DNA of 64,000 nucleotides. Origin: Azospirillum brasilense (GTDB lineage: Bacteria > Pseudomonadota > Alphaproteobacteria > Azospirillales > Azospirillaceae). Under the pieces are notes generated by a model. It was given only the letters and a program-made list of their open reading frames with translations, did not search any database and had not been told where the DNA came from. The stretch spans positions 2,853,501-2,917,500 of the forward strand of contig NZ_CP032345.1 of NCBI RefSeq assembly GCF_005222205.1, read 5' to 3'. The position numbers and the translations under genes are program-made. This document shows positions 17,675 through 25,385 of this stretch, one piece after another; within the stretch, counting starts at the first letter, position 1, and every line of letters starts with the position of its first letter.

Positions 17675-19474
17675 ATGACCGACACCGTTCCCCCCTTCCT
17701 GAACGTCGCCCATTCCCTGTCCGGCAAGCGCTGGCAGGCGCGGCCCTACGACGAGCGGCTGGCCTGGGGGCTGGCGCAGGGGCGGGGGCTGCCGGAGATC
17801 GTCGGGCGGGTGCTCGCCGCCCGCGGGGTGACGGAGGAGGCCTGCGACGGCTTTCTGAACCCGACGCTGAAGGCGCTGCTTCCCGACCCCTCCCGCTTCA
17901 AGGACATGGACATCGCGGCGGAGCGCATCGCCCGCGCCCTCATGGACGGCGAGCCGGTGGCCGTCTTCGGCGACTACGACGTGGACGGCGCCACCTCCTC
18001 CGCGCTGCTGCGGCGCTTTTTCCGGGCGGTGGGGGCGGACCTGCGCATCTACGTGCCCGACCGCATGAAGGAAGGCTACGGCCCCAACGGCCCGGCGCTG
18101 CTGCGGCTGAAGGCCGAGGGCGTGCGGCTGGTGGTGACGGTGGATTGCGGGATCTCCGCCTTCGCGGCGCTGGAGGCGGCGGCGGAGGCCGGGCTGGAGG
18201 TGGTGGTGCTCGACCATCACGCGGCGGAACCGCGCCTGCCGCCGGCCGTTGCCCTGGTCAACCCGAACCGGCTGGACGAGGACGGCGCCTATCGCACGCT
18301 GTGCGCGGCGGGGGTCACCTTCCTGGCCGTGGTGGCGGTGAACCGGGCGCTGCGCAGCGCCGGATTCTACGCGGGCCGCAACGAGCCGAACCTGATGGAG
18401 TGGCTCGACCTCGTGGCTCTGGGCACGGTGTGCGATGTGGTTCCCCTGACCGGGTTGAACCGGGCGCTGGTGGCGCAGGGGCTGAAGGTGATGGCGCGGC
18501 GCGCCAACCCCGGCCTGTCCGCCCTGTCCGACGTCGCCGGGGTGAAGGAGAAGCCGGACGCCTACCACGCCGGCTTCGTGCTCGGCCCGCGGGTCAACGC
18601 GGGCGGGCGCGTCGGCGCGTCGGACCTTGGGGCGCGGCTGCTCTCCACCGACGACCCCATGGAGGCGATGGAACTGGCCCAGAAGCTGGAGGCTCACAAC
18701 GCCGAGCGCCGCGCGGTGGAGCAGGGCGTGCTCGCTGACGCCATGGCCCGGCTGGAGGAGCACGCCGAGGAGCTGGCCGAGCTGGTCTTCGTGGCGGGGG
18801 AGGGTTGGCATCCCGGCGTGATCGGCATCGTCGCCAGCCGCCTGAAGGAGCGCTACAGCCGCCCCGCCTGCGTCATCGCCCTGGAGGAGGGGGCGGACGG
18901 CACGGTGATCGGCAAGGCCTCGGGCCGTTCGGTGCGCGGGGTCGATCTCGGGGCGGCGGTGATCGCGGCGCGGCAGGAGGGGTTGCTGATGGCCGGCGGC
19001 GGGCACCGCATGGCGGCGGGCTTCACTGTGGCCGGGAGCAGGCTGGCCGACCTGCAGGCCTTCCTGACCGGCCGCGTCGCCGAACAGGTGGCCGCGGCCC
19101 CGCTGGTGCCGACGCTGGAACTGGACGGCGCGCTGTCCGTGGGGGCGGCGAACACGTCCCTGGTGGACCGCCTGAACCAGCTCGGCCCGTTCGGCACCGG
19201 CAACGCCGAGCCGCGCTTCGCCGTCACCGACGCCCGCGTGGTGCGGGCCGACGTGGTCGGGGCGAATCACGTCCGCTGCATCCTGCAGGGCAGCGACGGC
19301 GCCCGGCTGAAGGCCATCGCCTTCCGCGCGCTGGAGAGCGAGATGGGAAAAGCCCTGCTGATGGGCCGCGGATCGCCCTTCCACATCGCCGGTGTCCTGC
19401 GCATCGACCGCTGGAACGGGGCGGAGGGAGTCCAGCTCCTGATCGACGACGCCGCACCCGCGCAAACCATGTGA
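17675..19474 (+). CDS. recJ: single-stranded-DNA-specific exonuclease RecJ
   Basis: A 599-residue 5'-3' exonuclease of recombination and mismatch repair. The DHH-domain motifs are visible: VAVFGDYDVDGATSSALL, VTVDCGISAFAAL, VVVLDHHAAEP, and the DHHA1 motif with GGGHRMAAGFTV. An OB-like C-terminal domain follows. The start at 17675 was chosen because the protein begins just before the typical N-terminal region; an in-frame ATG at 17636 is possible. It lies just upstream of the tRNA-Glu gene. Confidence 0.94.
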   Translation: MTDTVPPFLNVAHSLSGKRWQARPYDERLAWGLAQGRGLPEIVGRVLAARGVTEEACDGFLNPTLKALLPDPSRFKDMDIAAERIARALMDGEPVAVFGDYDVDGATSSALLRRFFRAVGADLRIYVPDRMKEGYGPNGPALLRLKAEGVRLVVTVDCGISAFAALEAAAEAGLEVVVLDHHAAEPRLPPAVALVNPNRLDEDGAYRTLCAAGVTFLAVVAVNRALRSAGFYAGRNEPNLMEWLDLVALGTVCDVVPLTGLNRALVAQGLKVMARRANPGLSALSDVAGVKEKPDAYHAGFVLGPRVNAGGRVGASDLGARLLSTDDPMEAMELAQKLEAHNAERRAVEQGVLADAMARLEEHAEELAELVFVAGEGWHPGVIGIVASRLKERYSRPACVIALEEGADGTVIGKASGRSVRGVDLGAAVIAARQEGLLMAGGGHRMAAGFTVAGSRLADLQAFLTGRVAEQVAAAPLVPTLELDGALSVGAANTSLVDRLNQLGPFGTGNAEPRFAVTDARVVRADVVGANHVRCILQGSDGARLKAIAFRALESEMGKALLMGRGSPFHIAGVLRIDRWNGAEGVQLLIDDAAPAQTM

Positions 19475-19550
19475 ATGCAAACAAATTCGGCTCGGGAGCG
19501 CTGCATGGGGGGCATACGCGAACGGGGTAGAAAGGAGTTGGAAAAAACGC

Positions 19551-19579
19551 TTGCGCTCGGCCCGTCATCCCATTAGTAA
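19551..19579 (+). promoter_or_regulatory. promoter of tRNA-Glu
   Basis: TTGCGC at 19551-19556, a 17-bp spacer and TAGTAA at 19574-19579, 18 bp before the tRNA 5' end. Confidence 0.6.
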
Positions 19580-19597
19580 TCCCGCCACGCCAACGAC

Positions 19598-19673
19598 GTC
19601 CCCATCGTCTAGAGGCCTAGGACACCGCCCTTTCACGGCGGCGACAGGGGTTCGAATCCCCTTGGGGACGCCA
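19598..19673 (+). tRNA. tRNA-Glu (anticodon TTC)
   Basis: A full cloverleaf: acceptor arms GTCCCCA and TGGGGAC, anticodon loop CTTTCAC with anticodon TTC, T-loop GGTTCGAATCC, discriminator G and an encoded CCA at 19671-19673. Its 3' end is the left attachment site of the genomic island; the tRNA itself stays intact. Confidence 0.97.
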
Positions 19674-19675
19674 CC
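19657..19675 (+). repeat. attL: island junction in tRNA-Glu 3' end
   Basis: TCCCCTTGGGGACGCCACC, identical to 27751-27769. The bases just outside differ on both sides, which fixes the repeat at exactly 19 bp. It covers the T-arm end, acceptor arm and CCA of the tRNA. Confidence 0.92.
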
Positions 19676-19741
19676 ACCGCTCCGACGCGGTGATGCGCAA
19701 GAAGTCTTGCGAGATCAGGTACTTCCAGCCCTGCGCAGTGC

Positions 19742-19760
19742 TACGAACTGTGCTACGATG
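19742..19760 (+). repeat. arm-type repeat near attL
   Basis: TACGAACTGTGCTACGATG matches 27671-27689 at 17 of 19 bases, in the same orientation. It sits 66 bp inside attL and overlaps the integrase leader, so it may be an integrase arm site and autoregulatory site. Confidence 0.5.
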
Positions 19761-19765
19761 GGGGC

Positions 19766-21367
19766 ATGGAAGGCATGGCGAAACTACCCTATCTGCAAAA
19801 GCACCCGCGTACGGGTATGTACTGGTTCCGGGGTCTCGTGCCCAAGGAGCTTCAAGGCGTCCTGGGACGGAAAGAGATCATCGAGAGTCTGCGGACCAAG
19901 GATGCATCCGAAGTGCCCGCCCGTTACGCGGATGCACGCAAGCGATTCGAAGATAAGCTCGCGCTTGCTCGTTCGGGTGATTGGCCGGGCGTTTCTTTGG
20001 ATGCGATAGAGATTGTTGCACACCATTGGGCACGCTGGCATTGGGAGACGAATCCTGAAGTCGATCCCCTAGGGAGCAATCGCGGTCTTGGGCTTGGTAG
20101 CGAGTGCGAACTCGTAGAATCCCTCAAGACCTACCTTGCTTCTCGCGACATCCGCCTTGGAGACCAAGCATTCCAGATACTTGTCGGCTGTGCGACCGCA
20201 GAGCACCATGAGATGTACGGTGGTTGGGCGCCTGACGTTGACCAACTGGTTCGTAGACGCCTGAGAGACACGTGCGTGGCAGTCGCGCCGAATGCCGGGC
20301 AGCAGCAGTCCGCTACTGAGGTAAGTCCTCAACGCCTACAGTCCTTTAAGGAGAAGGCCGCGCGCCCCTTTACGTCGTTCTTGGATGAATTTCTTCGCGC
20401 ACGTGGTCATCTCGACGCGGACGGCAACTACACGAGTAGTGGAAAGGGATATAAGAAGACGTTTGAACGTTTGGCAAAGCTGGTCGGCGAGAAGCCTATT
20501 GCGGATATTGATACGTACGATATTGAATCATTCTATCAGAAGCTTCTTGTTACCTCCAGCGATAAAGGGAATGGCGCACTTGCTTATGACTCTGTCAATC
20601 GGTCCATTAGCAACATTCGCGTGTTTTTTACATGGGCATATGCGCGTCATCTAATCGATGAGAACCCGGCCCGGAAGGTCACCGTGGAGCGGACGGCGTT
20701 TGCTACTGCTAATCAGAAGGGCGACCGGGTATATTCGATAGACGACCTCAAGCGTATCTTCAACGTGCCTCTCTATACCGGATGCCTAGACGAACATCGT
20801 ATCTACGAACCCGGCTCGCGCATCCTACGCGGTGACCACCGCTACTGGTTTCCGCTCGTGGGTCTTTACACTGGGATGCGCTTGTCAGAGATCGCTCAGT
20901 TAGAGTTTGATGATTTGATCGTTCTGAATGGGCGAGTGCACTTTTCTGTGAACCCCGTGTCAAAGAACGGGAACAAGAAGAATCTGAAAACTGCCTCAGC
21001 GGTGAGGCAAGTGCCGATGCACAACGACCTGGAGGACTTGGGGTTCTTGGATTGGGTAGAAGGGCGGAAGCTGCTTTCGAAAGATGGGCGAATATTTCTT
21101 GGATTTAACTATTCAAAGTGGTGGAATGCCGTCTTTCTGGTTAATATCAAGATGAAGACGCGAACGAAGGTGTTCCATTCGTTCCGGCACACGTTCGCCG
21201 ATGCGCTCCGTGCGGCTACCGACAACGCGGAGACACGAGATCGCTTAATGGGGCATTTTCGGCAGGGCACTGGGGCGCTTTACGGGTCACGCGACCTGCT
21301 CCCGCACGAGAGCGACGTCATTGATTCGGTCGCGTTCCCCGGCCTCGACCTAAAACACCTACGATAG
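19766..21367 (+). CDS. int: tyrosine site-specific integrase of the island
   Basis: A 533-residue recombinase. An N-terminal DUF6538-like segment (about 8-45: YLQKHPRTGMYWFRG) is followed by a SAM-like core-binding domain (about 200-300) and the catalytic domain. The catalytic residues are Arg372 (LYTGMRLSEIAQ), His471 and Arg474 (HSFRHTFAD), His497 (MGH) and the nucleophile Tyr506 (GTGALYG). It should cut and join DNA at the tRNA-Glu att site. GGGGG lies just before the ATG; an ATG at 19775 is an alternative. Base composition is lower in GC than the flanks, consistent with transfer. Confidence 0.95.
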   Translation: MEGMAKLPYLQKHPRTGMYWFRGLVPKELQGVLGRKEIIESLRTKDASEVPARYADARKRFEDKLALARSGDWPGVSLDAIEIVAHHWARWHWETNPEVDPLGSNRGLGLGSECELVESLKTYLASRDIRLGDQAFQILVGCATAEHHEMYGGWAPDVDQLVRRRLRDTCVAVAPNAGQQQSATEVSPQRLQSFKEKAARPFTSFLDEFLRARGHLDADGNYTSSGKGYKKTFERLAKLVGEKPIADIDTYDIESFYQKLLVTSSDKGNGALAYDSVNRSISNIRVFFTWAYARHLIDENPARKVTVERTAFATANQKGDRVYSIDDLKRIFNVPLYTGCLDEHRIYEPGSRILRGDHRYWFPLVGLYTGMRLSEIAQLEFDDLIVLNGRVHFSVNPVSKNGNKKNLKTASAVRQVPMHNDLEDLGFLDWVEGRKLLSKDGRIFLGFNYSKWWNAVFLVNIKMKTRTKVFHSFRHTFADALRAATDNAETRDRLMGHFRQGTGALYGSRDLLPHESDVIDSVAFPGLDLKHLR

Positions 21368-21530
21368 ATCGTATAGACTGGAGGGGAGCGTGGTAGTCGC
21401 GCCTTGAGTGGTACAGAGGGTACCCTTCCGTTCATCGCGATCAGGGGCATTCGGACGCGCTGGGCGGTCTCCAATAGGCGCCGGTTGGTCGCCATCGGGA
21501 CTGCTGCCTCAGAAGACCGCCAGAGGCGCC

Positions 21531-21564
21531 CGGAAGGGCGGGGTGGTTGTTGCCCCTCCTTCCG
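21531..21564. other. hairpin downstream of integrase and Rep operon
   Basis: Arms CGGAAGGGCGGGG and CCCCTCCTTCCG (one bulge) around a 9-nt loop, between the convergent integrase and minus-strand operon. No U-run, so termination is uncertain. A smaller dyad TACGAT-AG-ATCGTA lies at 21360-21373. Confidence 0.35.
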
Positions 21565-21591
21565 GTAGCCAGACCCGGTTCAGCGGGCTTC

Positions 21592-21831
21592 CTAGGGGCT
21601 TGCCGATGGGTACTGACGGGGGCGCCCGCCCGCCTTTATGATCTCCTTGACCATTACCGGTCCCAGGTGAACGCCAGCGTGTTCGAGCACTGCCGTGTAC
21701 ACCACGTTGCCGACGGTCGTCCCCTTGAGGACGGCCAGCACCCCGGCAAGCTCACGCAACTCGGCCATGGCTTGGGGGTCGGAGAGGCGCAAGCTCCAAC
21801 GAGCGTCCGTGTCCAAGGCTTCAACGGTCAT
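21592..21831 (-). CDS. small island protein, function unknown
   Basis: A 79-residue protein beginning MTVEALDTDARWSLRLSDPQ. The ATG at 21831 has GGGAGG nine bases upstream and overlaps the end of the preceding gene by 11 bp, so it belongs to the same operon. No domain is recognised; helices are likely in the middle (ELAGVLAVLKGTTVGNVVYT). Confidence 0.6.
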   Translation of the reverse strand: MTVEALDTDARWSLRLSDPQAMAELRELAGVLAVLKGTTVGNVVYTAVLEHAGVHLGPVMVKEIIKAGGRPRQYPSASP

Positions 21832-22291
21832 GGCGAGAGACCTCCCGGCTGATCTGTTCGAGTGCACGGGCGATCCGGTCGAGCAGGGGGCCATTCCGCT
21901 GGTTCGCCTGCACGAACGACAATGCGTAGCGACGCAGCACTTCTACGTCCGTCTTGGTGATCTCCTCGATCAACCGCCGCGCAACCCCGTGGTACACGTT
22001 GTCGATCCCTGCGCGCCGGATCAATTCAGCGAGATCGGCGTCCAGTTCATCGCCTTCTGGGTTGTCGGGTGGCACAAATCGCCTCGACTTTAAGTCGGCG
22101 ATTTCGTCCTCGCTCTTCTTGATCTCGTATTCATGCTCCTGGCGGCGCTTGGTTCGCTCCCAAGTGTCCAATCCTTCTTCAAGAAGCTGAGTACCGGCTT
22201 GACTGATTGGTTTGCCAATGGCGTCCGCGTACTCTTCAAGAAGCTCTGCTACTTTCCATGTTTGCACATGAACAATCGTGTTACTGGACAC
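21821..22291 (-). CDS. island protein of unknown function
   Basis: A 156-residue, charged, largely helical protein starting at GTG 22291 (MSSNTIVHVQTWKVAELLEE). GGAGGG is placed seven bases before this GTG, which is a much better site than that of the ATG five codons earlier (22306). The stretch KRRQEHEYEIKKSEDEIADL may form a short coiled coil. It is the middle gene of the Rep operon, 47 bp after the Rep stop. A role in replication, copy control or DNA binding is possible but not shown. Confidence 0.6.
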   Translation of the reverse strand: MSSNTIVHVQTWKVAELLEEYADAIGKPISQAGTQLLEEGLDTWERTKRRQEHEYEIKKSEDEIADLKSRRFVPPDNPEGDELDADLAELIRRAGIDNVYHGVARRLIEEITKTDVEVLRRYALSFVQANQRNGPLLDRIARALEQISREVSRHDR

Positions 22292-22338
22292 ATTGTTACC
22301 CTCCATTGCAGTTGTCGGACTTGTCGTCCATTGACTAT

Positions 22339-23073
22339 TTACGCCGCCATGCTGAATGGAAGGTCGTGTGGGTGGGGAGTGCCGTTCTTGCCGTCCGGCT
22401 GCAAGAGCGCCGCCAGCCCGTCCGGCGTGGTCTCTTCGTCCCACCCGGCCCGGAGCCGCTGTCGGAAGCCCAGAGAGTGGCTGACCCCGGCCCGCTTGGT
22501 CCGTATGACCCCCTGCATCCCACGGTGCTGGATGCCGAGATGGGCGGCGAAGTTCTCTGGGCCGGACGGACCGTAGAAGGTCAACGTGTGATCGACCCCT
22601 TTGAGGCGGTACAGAATCCCACCGAGCCGTTGATTAGGGTGGAAGTAGAACTTGGGCGTGTCGTCGCCCTGGTCGCGCTCGAAGTAGGTAATGTGCTGAT
22701 TCCCAGTATGACCCGGTACGAAGGAGTTGAAGTTAATAATGAACTCCGCGAACAACTTCTTCGGCACATGCACGGCCAGATGCATGTGGACCCGGTGCTT
22801 TGTCAACAGGTCAGTGACCGAACGCTTGCGAACTGCTTCGAGCGTCCAGATGTACGTGGGTACAATATTGTTTCTGCGCAGCCAGCGGTTCATCTTGGCG
22901 ATGAAACGGCTCTGACGCTCCTGGTGGTTGACTTCACTCCATCCATCAGTGAGGGACCAGTCAATAGTTACGAAGGCAGTCAGTGGGGTACGCTTGTACT
23001 CACTGAAACGGAATGCATTGGTGAGGTTTGTTACGGCCTCGCGTGACAACGATGTGGATGACTTCCTCGGCAT
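22339..23073 (-). CDS. HUH-type rolling-circle Rep-like protein
   Basis: A 244-residue protein. TYIWTLEAV followed by HRVHMHLAVHV gives an HUH metal motif (His96-Met-His98), and LYRLKG gives a Tyr155-x-x-Lys158 nucleophile motif; this order and spacing fit single-tyrosine HUH replication initiators such as those of inoviruses and small plasmids. It would nick and join single-stranded DNA at an origin. It starts an operon of three minus-strand genes. An IS630 element is inserted with its TA target 6 bases beyond the start codon (23079-23080), so the native promoter is now about 1.1 kb away. The assignment is by motif only. Confidence 0.55.
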   Translation of the reverse strand: MPRKSSTSLSREAVTNLTNAFRFSEYKRTPLTAFVTIDWSLTDGWSEVNHQERQSRFIAKMNRWLRRNNIVPTYIWTLEAVRKRSVTDLLTKHRVHMHLAVHVPKKLFAEFIINFNSFVPGHTGNQHITYFERDQGDDTPKFYFHPNQRLGGILYRLKGVDHTLTFYGPSGPENFAAHLGIQHRGMQGVIRTKRAGVSHSLGFRQRLRAGWDEETTPDGLAALLQPDGKNGTPHPHDLPFSMAA

Positions 23074-23161
23074 GATCTTAAAGCGGATTGTCGCTGAGTA
23101 TAGACGGAATTTTGGCTGGCCTGAGCGGTTGGAGGAAGACACCGCTGAAGGACCGCGCGCC

Positions 23162-23521
23162 ATGGGCCAGCCATATTCCGCCGATCTGCGCGAACGGGTT
23201 CTGCTGGCTTATGAGCGCCACGAGGGCGGCCCCGAGTTGCTGGCGCGGCGCTTCCAGATCAGCCGAGCCTGCGCGTACAACTGGGTGCGGGCCGCGCGCC
23301 TTGAGGGGCGGCGGGTCGCCAAGCCCCATGCCGGCGGCGTACCAGCCAAACTGGACGCGGAGGGCGTGAGCGTGCTGCGGGCCTTGGTGCGGGAGGATAA
23401 TGACGCGACACTGGCACAGTACCGCGACCGGTTGGCCGCACGCACCGGCATCGCGCTGAGCCCGGCGGTGGTGTGCCGCACCTTGAAGCGGCTGGGGTTG
23501 GCGCGCAAAAAAAGACGCTGA
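23162..23521 (+). CDS. IS630 transposase, OrfA (DNA-binding part)
   Basis: A 119-residue N-terminal part with a helix-turn-helix (ELLARRFQISRACAYNWVRA) and a second helical DNA-binding region. It ends at TGA 23519-23521, six codons after a run of seven A (23507-23513). The catalytic part continues in the -1 frame, so the full transposase (about 320 residues) requires ribosomal or transcriptional slippage on the A-run. Confidence 0.85.
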   Translation: MGQPYSADLRERVLLAYERHEGGPELLARRFQISRACAYNWVRAARLEGRRVAKPHAGGVPAKLDAEGVSVLRALVREDNDATLAQYRDRLAARTGIALSPAVVCRTLKRLGLARKKRR

Positions 23522-24126
23522 GGGCCAGCGAGCAAGAGCGCATGGATATCGCCGCGGAACGCGCGGCCTACCGGGACGATGCGGTGGTCCACGAACCGGC
23601 GCGTTTGGTTTTCCTCGATGAAACCGGCATCAACACCCAGATGACGCCCACCCAGGCCCGGGCGCCGCGCGGCCAGCGGGCGCTCGGGTCCGTGCCCTGT
23701 GGGTCGTGGCACCGCGTCACGGTGCTCGGGGCGTTGAGCGCCGAAGGCATGCTGGCCGCCATGAGCATCGAGGCGTCTACCTCCTCGGCCGTGTTTCTCG
23801 CCTTTGTCGAGCAGGTGCTCTTGCCCGTGCTCCGGCGCGACAAACCCGGCGCCGTGGTCGTGATGGACAACCTTTCCGCTCACAAGCGGGCCGATATCCT
23901 CGCCGCCTTTGAGACCGCAGGGATCCGTGTCCGCTTCCTCCCGCGCTACTCGCCCGACCTGTCGCCCATCGAGCCCGGCTGGGCCAAGCTCAAAGGAATC
24001 CTGCGCGCCAAGGAAGCCCGCACCGTCGAGGCCCTCAACGAGGAACTCGGCCCAGCCCTCAATGCGATCACCGCCACCGACGCCAAAGCGTGGTTCAAGC
24101 TATGCGGCTACCCGAATCTAAACTGA
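23473..24126 (+). CDS. IS630 transposase, OrfB (catalytic DDE part)
   Basis: The open frame carrying the catalytic core, probably entered by a -1 shift at 23507-23514 rather than from its own start. The DDE residues are Asp in RLVFLDETGIN, Asp in VVMDNLSAHK and Glu in DLSPIEPGWAKLK, which are typical of IS630. The frame is uninterrupted to the stop at 24126, 14 bp before the right end, so the element looks intact. Confidence 0.88.
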   Translation: MPHLEAAGVGAQKKTLRASEQERMDIAAERAAYRDDAVVHEPARLVFLDETGINTQMTPTQARAPRGQRALGSVPCGSWHRVTVLGALSAEGMLAAMSIEASTSSAVFLAFVEQVLLPVLRRDKPGAVVVMDNLSAHKRADILAAFETAGIRVRFLPRYSPDLSPIEPGWAKLKGILRAKEARTVEALNEELGPALNAITATDAKAWFKLCGYPNLN

Positions 24127-24139
24127 GCCGAAATCCGCT

Positions 24140-24187
24140 TTAGTTGTTCTCGTAGATGTTGGTGTTCTTCAGGGCGATGTTCTCCAT
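24140..24187 (-). CDS. possible 15-codon leader ORF of the Rep operon
   Basis: The minus strand reads MENIALKNTNIYENN and stops at TAA formed at the IS junction. If the IS and one TA copy are removed, the same TAA remains, followed 5 bases later by the Rep ATG. It could be a coupled leader peptide. Support is weak: no clear ribosome site. Confidence 0.2.
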   Translation of the reverse strand: MENIALKNTNIYENN

Positions 24188-24832
24188 GCTTAATACCAGC
24201 GCCCCATATGCGGCTGGGCAATAGCTAGGCGCCGTATGGCTTTGATCGTCAGCAGAAGTTCTGAGTTTTGAACTTCTTGACGGTTCAGAACCGTATTTTG
24301 AACACCATCCTCCAACTACCCTGTATGTCCCAAGCGCCCAAGTTTCAAGATAATAGGCAATTTACGTAAAATACAAGGTATGTAGTGAATTGTCTCGCCA
24401 TCGAGGGTGGCTCTTGTCGGTAGGGCGCTGGTGCCGCCTGTGCTTTGATGCTGATCTCGATCTTGTCGATGTTCGTCGTTCTCTTCCAACATCGTGAGGA
24501 AGCTGCGTTGAGGATGTCGGGGAGGCGGCGCTGGTCATCGGCGCGCGCTCGTCACCGTTCTCCTCGTCTGGCGTTGGGACGGAATAGGTTGGACATCACC
24601 GCCGAACACATCGATGTCAGTGTATCTGGGGCGTGTAGCTTACGTGCCTAACTGTGCGGGAGTATTCCAAGCTGCCGCGCAATCTGGAATGTGCGACATG
24701 GTGCGCTGGGGGTAACGCGTTGGCACCTTCCACCACTTTTTCGCTTGAAAATTCGTGAGCCTGTGACAAACTTGTGATCGTTCACGTCTCCCGGACTCAT
24801 CCGCCGGGCAACGTCCACTGATTGAGCGTCGG
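24188..24832. other. intergenic region before RT module
   Basis: About 650 bp without a convincing protein gene. Composition is mixed, with an AT-rich part around 24240-24400. It may hold the former Rep operon promoter (minus strand) and the 5' part of the RT-associated transcript, but no specific signal is clear. Confidence 0.4.
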
Positions 24833-24973
24833 TGGTGCGAGTACGGTTGCAATCCGTCCACGGTGTCACGATGGCGCCGATCGGTCGCGGATCAAGACCG
24901 GCAGCGAGCATCGCAGGCAGCGACAGGTGAACAGCCGGAACCACGTTCCGTGCTCGAAGCCTCGAAGCGCACG
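24833..24973 (+). repeat. 141-bp structured repeat, copy 1
   Basis: Matches 25232-25372 at 140 of 141 bases; the only difference is A24843 against G25242. It contains a hairpin at 24933-24954 (AGC-CGGAAC, loop CAC, GTTCCG-T-GCT) and a 3' end dyad CGTGC/GCACG ending exactly at the repeat border. The copies are 399 bp apart, a multiple of three, and lie in one open frame. Only the RT gene follows copy 2. Confidence 0.9.
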
Positions 24974-25034
24974 CGAGTGCTGGCAGGCACCTTCCGGATG
25001 GCCCCTGCACCCAAGCAGAGAAGAGGGGGCTAGA

Positions 25035-25385
25035 ATGCTTGATCGGAAGGGCGGGGCTGCTGGCGCGGCTCCTGGGGAAGCGCAAGGGTTGCGTGTCCGT
25101 CGGGCGGTTTCGCTTGCGGCGGCGGTCGCGGTGTGCTATAGTATACTGGGGCTGAGTGAACTGGCTGCGGGTGCCAACATCTCGTTCGGGGCGCAGGTCT
25201 CGGTCGCGTTGGGGGCGAAGCGGTCAGCCGATGGTGCGAGTGCGGTTGCAATCCGTCCACGGTGTCACGATGGCGCCGATCGGTCGCGGATCAAGACCGG
25301 CAGCGAGCATCGCAGGCAGCGACAGGTGAACAGCCGGAACCACGTTCCGTGCTCGAAGCCTCGAAGCGCACGTGCTGATACCTAG
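25035..25385 (+). CDS. small putative membrane protein coupled to RT
   Basis: A 116-residue frame starting at ATG 25035 with GAGGGGG upstream at good spacing. Residues about 24-46 (AVSLAAAVAVCYSILGLSEL) form one likely membrane segment. The C-terminal half, about 47 basic residues, is encoded by repeat copy 2. Its TAG stop shares a base with the GTG start of the RT (TAGTG), which suggests translational coupling and supports both calls. No homologue is recognised. The alternative is that this stretch is a non-coding template RNA and the frame is fortuitous. Confidence 0.45.
   Translation: MLDRKGGAAGAAPGEAQGLRVRRAVSLAAAVAVCYSILGLSELAAGANISFGAQVSVALGAKRSADGASAVAIRPRCHDGADRSRIKTGSEHRRQRQVNSRNHVPCSKPRSARADT
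25114..25142 (+). promoter_or_regulatory. promoter placing repeat copy 2 in the RT leader
   Basis: TTGCGG at 25114-25119, a 17-bp spacer and TATAGT at 25137-25142. A transcript from about 25149 would carry copy 2 in a leader of about 235 nt before the RT. A second TATACT overlaps at 25142-25147. Confidence 0.5.
25232..25372 (+). repeat. 141-bp structured repeat, copy 2
   Basis: Near-identical to 24833-24973. It ends 12 bp before the RT start. The same hairpins fall at 25332-25353 and at the 3' border. It is the natural candidate for an RNA recognised or copied by the RT. Confidence 0.9.

Larger units (their letters stand above)
23081..24140 (+). mobile_element. IS630-family insertion sequence
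   Basis: A 1060-bp element flanked by TA on both sides (23079-23080 and 24141-24142), the target of IS630/Tc1 elements. Ends are inverted: AAGCGGATTGTCGCTGAG on the left and, reversed, AAGCGGATTTCGGCTCAG on the right. It carries a two-frame transposase. It separates the Rep operon from its former upstream DNA. Confidence 0.9.

Noticed and set aside
24833-25372. CRISPR array
   Set aside because: Only two long copies 399 bp apart; no short regularly spaced repeats and no cas genes.
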